Assembly (NCBI GenBank): GCA_905181855.1
Contig: CAJIZE010000002.1
Location: 58,043 to 122,042 of the forward strand
Reading direction: 5' to 3'
Length of the DNA stretch: 64,000 nt
From: an uncultured Flavobacteriales bacterium
GTDB taxonomy: Bacteria; Bacteroidota; Bacteroidia; Flavobacteriales_G; Salibacteraceae
In this document: piece after piece, positions 27,627 to 37,077 of the stretch
Layout: every line of letters starts with the position of its first letter
How positions within the stretch are numbered: the stretch's first letter is position 1
Translations under genes and position numbers: made by a program
The notes under the pieces: generated by a model
What the model was told of the DNA's origin: nothing
Database searches by the model: none
Seen by the model: only the letters and a program-made list of their open reading frames with translations

Positions 27627-28132
27627 ACTTTATTTGAAGCTGTATTTCGCATCCCCATAATGTCACGGTCGAACATATACATACCTGAAGCGTCTTCGGC
27701 AACAAGGTTTAGTCTATCCATTACAGTTCTTGCTAAAGCTTCTTCTTCAATTTGTTCACTCACAAACCACTGCATAAAATTGTGGGTGGTGTAGTCTTTT
27801 TCTTCTAGGCAGATATGTACAACATTGTTGATTTTATTGGTTACATTAATTTCATGTTCCAATAGGTTTTTGAAAACATCTTTTATTGATCCGTACGTTT
27901 CTTCAGGTTTCGGTAAAGCAGGAATAATTGCATGGCCACCTCGTTCGTTAATAAACCCAACAAGCTTTAACATATGACTTCTTTCTTCATCAGAATGACT
28001 ATAAAGAAATTCAGATGTTCCTTCATAACCATTGTTTTCGGCCCAGCTTGCCATAGCAAGGTAAAATTGCGATGAATTTGCTTCTATCTGAACTTGACTA
28101 TTTAACACTTCTTCAACTCTTTTTGATAACAT
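27623..28132 (-). CDS. ftnA: Bacterial non-haem ferritin
   Basis: Iron-storage protein forming a 24-subunit shell in the cytoplasm. The four-helix bundle carries the ferroxidase residues E17, E50, H53, E94, Q127 and E130 at the same numbers as in E. coli FtnA, seen in 'VQIEANSSQFYLAMASWAE', 'DEERSHM' and 'FVSEQIEEEALA'. Length 169 is normal. It faces RNase R divergently, with 91 bases between start codons. On the minus strand TCACTTTG, one mismatch from TAnnTTTG, lies before the ATG. Iron-dependent regulation is usual for the family but no Fur box was identified. Confidence 0.96.
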   Translation of the reverse strand: MLSKRVEEVLNSQVQIEANSSQFYLAMASWAENNGYEGTSEFLYSHSDEERSHMLKLVGFINERGGHAIIPALPKPEETYGSIKDVFKNLLEHEINVTNKINNVVHICLEEKDYTTHNFMQWFVSEQIEEEALARTVMDRLNLVAEDASGMYMFDRDIMGMRNTASNKV

Positions 28133-28223
28133 CCTAATAACTTTTCAAAGTGAATATTAATATTTGATAAAGATAACTCAACTTTGTGAACAGCGAATTA
28201 CTTCTAAAACGTCAAAGGTAACA

Positions 28224-30377
28224 ATGGGAACAAAAAATAACTCAAAGCATTCAAAAAGCTTTAGCTTAAAAGCAGAAGTGTCAAATGTTTTCAGAAAAAA
28301 CCCGAAAAAGCCTCTTAATTATAAGCAGGTGGGCAAAGCCATTGGTTTAGGCGATGCTAACTCACGCGATCAAATTGTTAAAATCTTACAAGATTTTAAA
28401 GCAAAAAAAGAAATAGAAGAAGTTCAACCAGGTAAGTTCAGACTTATTGCTAAAGGCTCGGCAGCAGAGGGTATAATTGATGTAAACACTAAAGGCCAAG
28501 GATATGTAACTATAGAGGGGTATGATCAGGACGTGTTTATTCCTGAAGAGAGCATGAACCAGTCATTGAATGGTGATAGGGTTAAAATAAAAATGTATGC
28601 TTTAAAGGGAGGTAAAAGATTGAAAGGTGAAGTAACTTCTATTGTTGAAAGAAGACAAATGGAATTTGTTGGGATAATGGATATCTCAGATCGTTTCGCC
28701 TTTTTTGTACCTGATTCTAAGAAAATTCACGTTGATTTTTTTGTGCCATTAAAAAAGCTAAATGGCGCTAAAAAAGGCGATAAGGTAATTGTAACTTTAA
28801 CAGATTGGCCTAAGGATGCCACTAGCCCATTTGGAGAAATTAAAGAAGTTTTAGGCCGACCAGGAGATTTAGATGTTGAAATGCATTCTATTTTAAGTCA
28901 GTATGGTTTTCCGAATAAGTTCCCTGATGACGTTGAAAAAGCAGCAGCAGAGCTTCCTATTGAAATTACCGAAGCAGAGATAGCCCTGCGCAAGGATTAC
29001 AGAAAAGTCACCACTTTTACTATTGACCCGATAGATGCCAAAGATTTTGACGATGCAATATCAATACAGACATTAAAAAATGGAAATTTAGAAATAGGCG
29101 TTCATATTGCAGATGTATCACATTATGTTAAAGAAGGGGGAATAATAGACAAAGAAGCGGTTGAAAGAGCGACCTCTATTTATTTGGTAGATAGGGTTGT
29201 ACCAATGTTGCCTGAGGTGTTATCTAACAATGTTTGTTCGCTGCGCCCAAACGAAGAGAAGTTAACATATGCCTGTATATTTGAACTTAATGATAAGGGG
29301 ATGGTGCAAAAATCGTGGATAGGTAGAACTGTAATATATTCTGACAGAAGATACCACTACGATGAAGTTCAGGAAATTTTAGAAGGCAAAGGCGGTGACT
29401 TTAAAGAGGAACTTTTACAGCTGAACGGTTTAGCAAAAATCATCAGAAAAAAGAGAATGAAAGACGGAGCCATTGGGTTCGATAAAGTTGAAGTTCGCTT
29501 TAATTTGGACGAAGCAAACAAACCAATTGGAGTTAGGCTAAAAGTACAGAAAGATGCCCATAAGTTAATAGAGGAGTTTATGCTCTTAGCAAATAGAACG
29601 GTGGCAGAAACAATTGGTCGCCCGAAAAAGGGAGGCAATGAAATGCCAAAAACTTTTGTTTATCGAATACACGATGAACCAAACCCTGACAAGCTATCAG
29701 AGTTTGTGGGTTTTATAAAGCGATTTGGATACCAATTTAAAGCTACTAAAGTTGGTGAAATTGCTCAAAGTATGAACAAGCTGTTGGCCGAAGTGAAAGG
29801 AAAAGGGGAGCAAAACGTAATTGAAAATTTGGCAATTCGAACAATGTCAAAAGCGGTATATTCAACCGATAACATTGGGCACTATGGATTATCTTTTCCT
29901 TATTATTCGCACTTTACTTCACCAATTAGACGTTACCCTGATGTAATGGCTCACCGCCTTCTGGAGCGGTACGAAAAAGGGCTAAAATCTGCCGATCAAT
30001 CAAAGTACGAACATCTTTGTGAGCACTCATCAAACATGGAACAAAAAGCTACCAATGCTGAACGCGATTCAACCAAATATTTCCAGGTTTTGTTTATGCA
30101 AGACGGTGTAGGAAAAGACTTTAAAGGAGTAGTTTCTGGAGTAACCGAATGGGGGTTGTATATTGAGATTATCGAGAATAAATGTGAGGGAATGATAAAG
30201 CTAAAAGAAATCCGAAACGATTATTACTATTTCGATGAAGCTAACTTCAGAGTAATTGGTCAAAACTCAGGTAAGATTATTAACCTAGGCGATGAATTAA
30301 CCATAAAAGTTGTTCGAGCCGATTTAATGAGAAAACAGCTTGATTTTATATTGGTAGATGACCAGTTTTCCGACTAG
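28224..30377 (+). CDS. rnr: Ribonuclease R
   Basis: Processive 3'-5' exoribonuclease of the RNB family that degrades structured RNA. A basic N-terminal tail leads into a winged-helix region and two cold-shock domains ('GQGYVTIEGYDQDVFIPEES'; 'FVGIMDISDRFAFFVPDS'). The RNB catalytic domain follows, with the magnesium aspartates in 'TIDPIDAKDFDDAISI' and the active-site stretch 'HFTSPIRRYPDVMAHRLL', then a C-terminal S1 domain ('FKGVVSGVTEWGLYIEIIE'). The start is placed at ATG 28224 ('MGTKNNSKHSKSFSL'). The frame extends to a TTG at 28164, but the extra 20 residues are not family-like and CAACTTTG, one mismatch from the promoter box, lies within them. From this ATG the protein has 717 residues. 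Convergent with the epimerase gene, stop codons overlapping by four bases. Confidence 0.95.
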   Translation: MGTKNNSKHSKSFSLKAEVSNVFRKNPKKPLNYKQVGKAIGLGDANSRDQIVKILQDFKAKKEIEEVQPGKFRLIAKGSAAEGIIDVNTKGQGYVTIEGYDQDVFIPEESMNQSLNGDRVKIKMYALKGGKRLKGEVTSIVERRQMEFVGIMDISDRFAFFVPDSKKIHVDFFVPLKKLNGAKKGDKVIVTLTDWPKDATSPFGEIKEVLGRPGDLDVEMHSILSQYGFPNKFPDDVEKAAAELPIEITEAEIALRKDYRKVTTFTIDPIDAKDFDDAISIQTLKNGNLEIGVHIADVSHYVKEGGIIDKEAVERATSIYLVDRVVPMLPEVLSNNVCSLRPNEEKLTYACIFELNDKGMVQKSWIGRTVIYSDRRYHYDEVQEILEGKGGDFKEELLQLNGLAKIIRKKRMKDGAIGFDKVEVRFNLDEANKPIGVRLKVQKDAHKLIEEFMLLANRTVAETIGRPKKGGNEMPKTFVYRIHDEPNPDKLSEFVGFIKRFGYQFKATKVGEIAQSMNKLLAEVKGKGEQNVIENLAIRTMSKAVYSTDNIGHYGLSFPYYSHFTSPIRRYPDVMAHRLLERYEKGLKSADQSKYEHLCEHSSNMEQKATNAERDSTKYFQVLFMQDGVGKDFKGVVSGVTEWGLYIEIIENKCEGMIKLKEIRNDYYYFDEANFRVIGQNSGKIINLGDELTIKVVRADLMRKQLDFILVDDQFSD

Positions 30378-30775
30378 ATTTTATCTTGGCAAAGCTCTAC
30401 CAACATTCCGTTAACACTTTTCGGATGAATAAAGGCAATTAGCTTATTATCAGCCCCTTCTTTAGGTTTATCATTAATAAACACAAAACCTTCTTTTTTT
30501 AACCTGCCCATTTCACTGAATATGTTGTCTACAGCAATAGCAACATGGTGAAACCCTTCGCGGTTTTTGGCCAAAAACTTTGCAATCGGACTATCTGGGC
30601 CTGTTGCCTCCAACAGCTCCAATTTGTTTGGCCCTAGTTCATAGAAATGAGTGGAAACACCTTCAAATTCAACTTTCTCAGCTTTGTATGAAGATTTATT
30701 CAAAAGTTTGTCAAAAATTTTTTTTGCTTTTTCAGCATCAGCAACAGCTATACCTAAATGTTCTATTTTATTCAT
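30374..30775 (-). CDS. mce: Methylmalonyl-CoA epimerase
   Basis: Interconverts (S)- and (R)-methylmalonyl-CoA in propionyl-CoA metabolism. It belongs to the vicinal-oxygen-chelate fold, with two beta-alpha-beta modules. Family phrases are 'MNKIEHLGIAVADAEKA' (metal His), 'GPNKLELLEATGPDSPIAKF', 'GFHHVAIAVDNI' (second metal His) and 'FIHPKSVNGMLVELCQ' (final metal Glu). 133 residues from the ATG at 30775; a longer reading frame adds 15 residues that overlap the upstream gene and are not conserved. Its start overlaps the stop of the FAD oxidoreductase by 8 bases, so the two are probably co-translated. The carboxyltransferase at 60294-61835 would act in the same pathway. Confidence 0.94.
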   Translation of the reverse strand: MNKIEHLGIAVADAEKAKKIFDKLLNKSSYKAEKVEFEGVSTHFYELGPNKLELLEATGPDSPIAKFLAKNREGFHHVAIAVDNIFSEMGRLKKEGFVFINDKPKEGADNKLIAFIHPKSVNGMLVELCQDKI

Positions 30776-31838
30776 GATCGTAATATTTAATATATCTATC
30801 AATGTTAACTTCTTTATCAAGAAAGGCTCCAGCTGTTAAGTACTCAACTAATTGATTGGAATAGTAAGGTGCTAACGTAACGCCTTTCGAACCAAGCCCA
30901 TTAAAAATATGTAGATTTTTGTGTTTTGGGTGGGTTCCAATAAAAGGTTTTCTGTCTCTTGTGGTTGGGCGTATGCCTGCCGAATAATCAATAATTTCGT
31001 AGGGAACATGAATTAAATCTTCAAGTTTTTCAAGTAACAATTGCTTTCCTTTTACCGTGTTTTTCCAATGCAAATTTTCCCATTCGTTAGTTGCTCCAAA
31101 TTTAAAGAGATGGTTTCCAATGGGAATGATGAAAAAATGCTTTTTTATAATAAAATCTTCACATAATAAATTCGATTTGAAAACCAATGTTTCTCCTTTG
31201 GTTAATTTAAATGGAAGGTAATTGAAGTAAGGGTTTTTAACAACATGAGGGCCATCACAAAAAAGCACATTTTGCGCTTCAATTTTAATATTTTTATGTG
31301 ATATTATAACCGATGAGTCTTGAATTTTAATGTCCGGCTTTTCATCACAAACAACAAGTCGGTTTTGTTGTAAAAGATTTTCATGAACTTGATTGATGAA
31401 CTTTTTTAAATTAACGTAGCCGGTATTTTTAACGTTGCCCCAGCTGGTGTTTTTTATTCCTTTAATTTTAGATGTTTCTAAAGTCCCGAGGTAGCCATTA
31501 AAAGCAGCTTCAGCAGACTTAATTTCCCAATTATTAATCTCTTCAGCATTTAGTACAGTCTTCTTTAATGGATAGGAATAAAAGAACTCATTGCTGTTTT
31601 CTACAGCCGAAGAATAAAAGTTTTGTGCGTAATTCAACACCTTATCTACTGCCCATGATTTGGTTAACCTTTTAAAAACTAGCGGATTGTAAAGCCCACT
31701 AGCTTTTAGTGATGCCTTTGGTAATTTAGTGTCTAAAGTAATGAAATCTAGATTTTTATCAATAAGCTGAATGCTTAGGATCGACCCTGCTAAACCTGCT
31801 CCAAGTACTGCATAATCTACCTTTAGTTCTTCTATCAT
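30768..31838 (-). CDS. FAD-dependent oxidoreductase (DAO family)
   Basis: Flavoprotein of the D-amino-acid oxidase/glycine oxidase-type fold. The N-terminal dinucleotide-binding motif is 'YAVLGAGLAGSILSIQL', with the FAD-ribose-binding acid after the second strand. The C-terminal part has 'AGIRPTTRDRKPFIGTHP' and 'IFNGLGSKGVTLAPYYSNQL', the typical FAD-closing segment of this family and similar to the C-terminal domain of MnmC. No methyltransferase domain is attached. The substrate cannot be predicted. At 356 residues it is normal for the family. The start is ATG 31836-31838, 110 bases divergent from the giant surface-protein gene. It overlaps the epimerase start by 8 bases. Confidence 0.85.
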   Translation of the reverse strand: MIEELKVDYAVLGAGLAGSILSIQLIDKNLDFITLDTKLPKASLKASGLYNPLVFKRLTKSWAVDKVLNYAQNFYSSAVENSNEFFYSYPLKKTVLNAEEINNWEIKSAEAAFNGYLGTLETSKIKGIKNTSWGNVKNTGYVNLKKFINQVHENLLQQNRLVVCDEKPDIKIQDSSVIISHKNIKIEAQNVLFCDGPHVVKNPYFNYLPFKLTKGETLVFKSNLLCEDFIIKKHFFIIPIGNHLFKFGATNEWENLHWKNTVKGKQLLLEKLEDLIHVPYEIIDYSAGIRPTTRDRKPFIGTHPKHKNLHIFNGLGSKGVTLAPYYSNQLVEYLTAGAFLDKEVNIDRYIKYYDHE

Positions 31839-31865
31839 TTATATTAGAGGTAATTTCGTATTTTA

Positions 31866-31949
31866 GCAAGCTTGTAAAAGTGAATAAATATAGGCAACCA
31901 TTTTAAAAAAGAGCGTCTTTAATTGCAAGCTGTTAAAAAGTAAAACATA
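31866..31949 (+). repeat. Imperfect direct repeat in the leader of the giant surface-protein gene
   Basis: GCAAGCTTGTAAAAGTGAA (from 31866) and GCAAGCTGTTAAAAAGTAAA (from 31925) are two similar copies about 59 bases apart. The second ends just before the ATG at 31949. No standard promoter box was seen in this gap, so the repeats might be part of the control region; this is speculation. Confidence 0.35.
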
Positions 31950-34900
31950 TGAATAAATTAAAATACATGAAAACTTGGATGAGCGTATTGGCATTAATTG
32001 CCATTTTCACGTTTTCAAACAACACAGTTAAAGCCTCGCATATTGCAGGAGCTGATGTTAGTTACAAATGCCTAGGAGGCGATACATTTAAAATTACAGT
32101 AAATGTTTTTAGAGATTGCTCAGGTATTTCTGCGCCAACGACCATTGATAACAGTGTAACCATTACTTCCAGTTGTGGAAATGTTAATGCGGCGTTTACA
32201 TTAACGAACCCTAATAGTACATTATCAAATGCAAACAATGGCTCGCAAGTTTCGCAGCTTTGTGGCACTGCCTTGCCTCAAAGTGCCTGTAGTGGAGGTC
32301 CCTATCCAGGTATGATGCAATTGATTTTTGAGGCCATTGTAGTGTTACCACCTTGTGCTGATTGGAAAATTGGTTTCGCGGTAGTTTGCTGTAGAAATAC
32401 GAACGTGAATCTGACTGGCTCAGGAAACGCTTTTGTGGAAGCGACTCTAAACAATTTAGTTGATACTTGTAATACTGGACCAACCTTTGAAGCGCAACCT
32501 ATACCATATGTTTGTGCAGGACAACAAGTTAATTACAACTTTGGTGCAACTGAGCCTGATGGTGATAGTCTTGCTTATTCGTTTTTTGCTGGTTGGTCAA
32601 CAAGTGGTGTTCCTAATACGTTTCAGGCCCCTTATACAGCCACTCAGCCTATTGCAGGCATCACTATTAACCCTAAAACAGGTGAGGTAATATTTACGCC
32701 TTTATTTACAGGAAACTTTGTAGTTGTTGTTAAAGTGGAGGAGTATAATGCCAATGGTGCTTTAATTAGCACCATAATGAGGGATATTCTTTTTATCGTG
32801 CAAATTTGTTTTAACCAACAACCAAATCCAGTAGCCCCAATTGTTGCCTTTTCTGGCACAGGAGCATTAGTTGATTCAAACTCTGTCGAGGTTTGTGTTG
32901 GTGAGAGTTTCACTTTTGACGTTAAGATTTGGGATCCAAATCCAAACGATTCAGTAAGTTTATATTCAAATATCGATTCTATTTTACCCGGCGCAACGCA
33001 TACGGTGACTTATCCTAACGCACCAACTAGTTATGATACTGCTGTCGTTACTATTTCATGGTCAGCGGTGCCAGTGCCAGGTTTGTTTTACCCATTCTTT
33101 ATTTCAGCAAATGATAACGCGTGCCCAATACCCGGAATATTTTATGCTACCTACGATGTCCGTATTGTGAACAGCACTTTTGCTTGGCCTAATCAGATTA
33201 TATGTAAGAATACTCAAATGGCTGACTTAAACGTTAAGGGGGGCGATCGATTTGTATGGAATGCGATTTCTGGAAACCCTATTGTGCTAGGGCCGCTAGG
33301 AGTTGGTAATTTTTCATGCGATACATGTCAGTATCCAAAAGCATATCCTTCACAAACTACCTGTTATGAGGTAACTTCTAATTTATCGGGCTCATGTAAT
33401 AATGTAGATACCATATGTGTTTATGTTGCTCCTAATTTTCAATTAGCAATTACAAACGATACATTGATTTGTTCAGTTGAACCTATCCAATTAAACGTTA
33501 CTCCAGACAAAACAAATCAAGTGTACAGTTACACTTGGGATCCTATTAAGTTTATGCAAGGGCCAAAGATATCAAGCCCTGTTGTTAATCCTGAGTCGTC
33601 AACCACCTACTATGTTACTGTGACCTCTGATTCGGGTTGTGTGAAACTTGACACAGTAACGGTTGACCTTTCCCCTCCATTTCCGAAGGAAAACTTTATT
33701 ACTGCTTCAGATACCATTATTTGTTTACAAGATACTGTAAACTTATCTGTTACTCTTGGAGATGTTACTCCAACAAAATGTGGATTAAGTCAGAATATTT
33801 GTGTTGGTAATTCATCTTTGGTACAAGTAGGAACAGGAACCAATTCAAACTCTTTTACAACTAGTACTTTTTCTAACGCAGGCTACCCGTCACCGTTTGC
33901 TAATAGTGACAACAGTTCTAAACAACAATACTTGTACAAAGCATCTGATTTAAAAGCTGCAGGCCTAACAGGGGGCACCATTAACGCTCTATCATTCAAT
34001 ATTATATCTCAAGGCGGCAGTACAGTTTACAATGGCTATACTATTAAAATGACCTGTACTAACAATACAAAAATGATTAGTGGAAGTTGGATCGGTGGAA
34101 TGCAACAGGTCTTCACTCCGAAACCAATATTTACATCTCCAGGGTGGAATACGTTGCCTTTTGATAATTCTTTCGATTGGGATGGCAAGAGCAATTTAGT
34201 AGTAGAAATATGTTTTGATAACGGTGGAACAAATTCCCTTAGTGCGGTAACCCAATATGATAATACGACCTATCCTGCTACCTGCTTTATTGGGTCAAAA
34301 AATGCAAACGTATGTAATGCGTTTCAGCAACATCAAGCGTCACCAGTAAATAGGGTCCCAAACATTAGATTCAATATATGTTCGGGTGTAGATCCAAATG
34401 GGTATATTTTCAATTGGTTAAACCCAGTTAATTTAGTTAGCCCTAGCGTTAGTGCCAACCAAGCAATTGATATGGGTGTTAATTTAACCACGCCAACTAA
34501 ATATTCTGTAGCTGTGGCTGATAGTTTTGGCGTTTGTTTTGACACTTTGGCGGTTAATATTAACGTAGTATCTCAATACGATGCAACGCCTGATAGTGCT
34601 GGCCCATTTTGTATTACTTCTCCATATAATTTTATGACAGCATTTACTCCTGGAGGAGTATGGTCAGGACCAGGTATTGTTGACGATACTTTAGGGTTGT
34701 TTAACCCTGGACCAACCATTTCCAATGGATCTGGTTATGGAACTCACGATATTATTTATTCAATAACAGGTGATATTTGTGCAAACTCTGATACTATTCA
34801 AGTATATGTTATACCGCCACCTGATGCCAGTATTCGCACTACGGGTCCTTTTTGCGAGCTTGATACCGCGATACAAATAATAGGTGTTACCAATGGCTTT

Positions 34901-36469
34901 ATTTCAAGTACCAATACAGCTATTTCAAATGCTATAACCGACAGTTCAGGCATAATTAATTTGAGTTTAATTAACAAAGGATTGGATTCTCTTACCATTA
35001 AATGGACGGCAATAGGACAAGCTTGTAATAACGATTCAATTTATACATTCGACTTATCGCCTCAGTATGACCCAATAATTACATCACCAGAATCTTACTG
35101 TCCTCATGATTCTATTATTGAGTTTGATCAATTTGATCAAGACAACATAACAAGTAAAGTATACTATGGGCAATGGTCGGGTGCAGGAATAGTTGATTCT
35201 GATAAAGGGTTATTTGACCCACGTACTTTTGCCGATTCAACCAATGGTTATACTGCGGTTGTTACTCTAGATAGCGTTGGGGCCTGCGGCAACACGGTTA
35301 CCCTTCAAATTCAAATTGATACTTTGCCAGATATTTGGTTTAAATTCACTGAAGGAGATGAAGGTCCTTATTGTAAAAATGATGGAAGTACAGTCACCTG
35401 GGAAGCTCACCCACTGGATGATGCTGCATTTAATGGGATAGGTATTGAATCATTTGTTGGCGATTGGTTGGGCATTGGAACTACTATTGCTGGATTTAGC
35501 ACTAATAACCCAATACCTAAAGCAGGATTACATGAGTATGTTTATCATTTTACCGATTTAAACGGTTGTATAAATCAGGATACTTTAAGGTTTGATATTG
35601 GTGCATCTCCTCAGGACCCAATCGGCTCTGTAACCAATTTTTGTGCTGCCAATTTTATTGAGGGGTTAAGTTTAGATACATCTAGTTCAACAAATGACAC
35701 AAACAACGCCTTTGTATGGTATTCAAATTCTAATTTAACGGATAGTGTTGCTGAAGGGTTGAGTTACTCTCCAAATACGATTGCTATAGGTAATGTTACT
35801 TATTATGTGCAACAAATCAGCCCTCAGGGTTGTAAAAGTATTGGCTACGGAATAGTTGAAGGAAACATAATAGCATCTCCTGATGTTGAGTTTGTTGTAA
35901 ATGATGTAAGAGGTATAGAACCATTTACTGTGGATTTTAACAACATAACCAATCAGCAATCTACACCACCAGCTGTTTCTTGGGAATGGGGCGTTTATGG
36001 TGGCATATTTGGTAATTCAATTGACGCAGGTACAGATGAGCAATTTAGTTATGAATTTAGTTATGATGCTACCAACGACCCTGCTGTAGGTGATAGTGGC
36101 TATGCCCAGTATATTGTTTTATTAAAAGGAATAAATGAATTTGGTTGTGAAGACACCTTTAAACTGAGAATTATAGTTGATGCAATAAGTGAGTTGATTA
36201 TTCCTAATATATTTACGCCAAATGGTGATGGTGTCAATGATGCGTTTAGCCCTACCGTAGACGGAATGAGTGCTTACGAAGGTAGAATTTACAACAGATG
36301 GGGAAGAAAAGTCGCAGACCTGGATTTAGCAAATCCATCATGGGATGGGATTGATCCTCAAAATCAACAAATTAATGATGGTGTTTATTACTATGTAATT
36401 ACAGCTCAAGGAAACAATGGCCAAGATTATGATGAAAAGGGAACGGTAACACTCATAAAAGGTAACTAG
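31949..36469 (+). CDS. Giant secreted protein with gliding-motility (T9SS type B) C-terminal domain, copy 1
   Basis: Secreted or surface protein of 1506 residues, probably exported by T9SS; function unknown. The signal peptide is followed by the characteristic 'SHIAGADVSYKCLGGD' N-terminal domain with 'VNVFRDCSG' and then 'GATEPDGDSLAYSFF'. A string of Ig/PKD-like domains follows ('YTWDPIKFMQGPKISSPVV'). One of these, starting near residue 590, is split by a separate module (about 608-811: 'TKCGLSQNICVGNSS' to 'NIRFNIC') after which the Ig-like fold resumes with 'YIFNWLNPVNLVSPS'. The C-terminus (about 1417-1506) starts 'IPNIFTPNGDGVNDAF' and contains 'IYNRWGRKV' and 'DGVYYYVITAQG', the gliding-motility-associated type B domain. 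One base separates its stop from the next paralogue. Confidence 0.9.
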   Translation: MNKLKYMKTWMSVLALIAIFTFSNNTVKASHIAGADVSYKCLGGDTFKITVNVFRDCSGISAPTTIDNSVTITSSCGNVNAAFTLTNPNSTLSNANNGSQVSQLCGTALPQSACSGGPYPGMMQLIFEAIVVLPPCADWKIGFAVVCCRNTNVNLTGSGNAFVEATLNNLVDTCNTGPTFEAQPIPYVCAGQQVNYNFGATEPDGDSLAYSFFAGWSTSGVPNTFQAPYTATQPIAGITINPKTGEVIFTPLFTGNFVVVVKVEEYNANGALISTIMRDILFIVQICFNQQPNPVAPIVAFSGTGALVDSNSVEVCVGESFTFDVKIWDPNPNDSVSLYSNIDSILPGATHTVTYPNAPTSYDTAVVTISWSAVPVPGLFYPFFISANDNACPIPGIFYATYDVRIVNSTFAWPNQIICKNTQMADLNVKGGDRFVWNAISGNPIVLGPLGVGNFSCDTCQYPKAYPSQTTCYEVTSNLSGSCNNVDTICVYVAPNFQLAITNDTLICSVEPIQLNVTPDKTNQVYSYTWDPIKFMQGPKISSPVVNPESSTTYYVTVTSDSGCVKLDTVTVDLSPPFPKENFITASDTIICLQDTVNLSVTLGDVTPTKCGLSQNICVGNSSLVQVGTGTNSNSFTTSTFSNAGYPSPFANSDNSSKQQYLYKASDLKAAGLTGGTINALSFNIISQGGSTVYNGYTIKMTCTNNTKMISGSWIGGMQQVFTPKPIFTSPGWNTLPFDNSFDWDGKSNLVVEICFDNGGTNSLSAVTQYDNTTYPATCFIGSKNANVCNAFQQHQASPVNRVPNIRFNICSGVDPNGYIFNWLNPVNLVSPSVSANQAIDMGVNLTTPTKYSVAVADSFGVCFDTLAVNINVVSQYDATPDSAGPFCITSPYNFMTAFTPGGVWSGPGIVDDTLGLFNPGPTISNGSGYGTHDIIYSITGDICANSDTIQVYVIPPPDASIRTTGPFCELDTAIQIIGVTNGFISSTNTAISNAITDSSGIINLSLINKGLDSLTIKWTAIGQACNNDSIYTFDLSPQYDPIITSPESYCPHDSIIEFDQFDQDNITSKVYYGQWSGAGIVDSDKGLFDPRTFADSTNGYTAVVTLDSVGACGNTVTLQIQIDTLPDIWFKFTEGDEGPYCKNDGSTVTWEAHPLDDAAFNGIGIESFVGDWLGIGTTIAGFSTNNPIPKAGLHEYVYHFTDLNGCINQDTLRFDIGASPQDPIGSVTNFCAANFIEGLSLDTSSSTNDTNNAFVWYSNSNLTDSVAEGLSYSPNTIAIGNVTYYVQQISPQGCKSIGYGIVEGNIIASPDVEFVVNDVRGIEPFTVDFNNITNQQSTPPAVSWEWGVYGGIFGNSIDAGTDEQFSYEFSYDATNDPAVGDSGYAQYIVLLKGINEFGCEDTFKLRIIVDAISELIIPNIFTPNGDGVNDAFSPTVDGMSAYEGRIYNRWGRKVADLDLANPSWDGIDPQNQQINDGVYYYVITAQGNNGQDYDEKGTVTLIKGN

Positions 36470-36470
36470 G

Positions 36471-37077
36471 ATGAAAAAATTATATTTCCATATCGTTGTA
36501 ATATTAGGATTAATACTATCCTTTTCCAATAATGCTCATTCTACGCATGTTGCAGGAACTGATATAACATATCAGTGTTTAGGAAATGATTCATTTTTAA
36601 TAACAATCAATGTTTTTAGAGATTGTTCACCTACCAGTGCCGGTTGGACCTATCCTGGTATTGGTGTTGGATTTGGTGGAGGTAATATTACAGCGAATAG
36701 TTCTTGTGGTCAAACGATTAATTTAAGTTTACCCACAACTAATACTGTAATCGGAAACCAAGCTGTGGGAATCGATGTTTCGCAACTTTGCCCTACTGCG
36801 ATAAGTAGCTGCAGTGGAGGCACGCATCCAGGGATGGAGCTTTTTACTTATACAACTATAGTGGTATTGTCACCTCCATGTAATACATGGACAATTGGTT
36901 ACAATGCTCCTTGTTGCAGGAACACAAGTATAAATTTGGTAAATCCTCAAGGGGGTATGTATTCTTCGGCAACCTTAAACTCAGCAACCGATTCATGTAA
37001 CAGTTCTCCGATCTTTTCAACTACCAACCCTAATCCTTATGCATGTTTAGGGCAGTTAATTTGTTATGATTTGGGAG
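36471..37077 (+). repeat. Duplicated 5' segment shared with the decayed copy 3
   Basis: The first 600 bases of copy 2 are closely similar to 41516-42118 (roughly nine bases in ten over the parts compared by eye, for instance 36541-36720 with 41583-41760), ending at the shared phrase TGTTATGATTTGGGAGTT. The junction before each copy is also shared: TAGGATGAAAAA before copy 2, TAGGATTGAAAAA before copy 3. This indicates a fairly recent tandem duplication. Confidence 0.85.
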
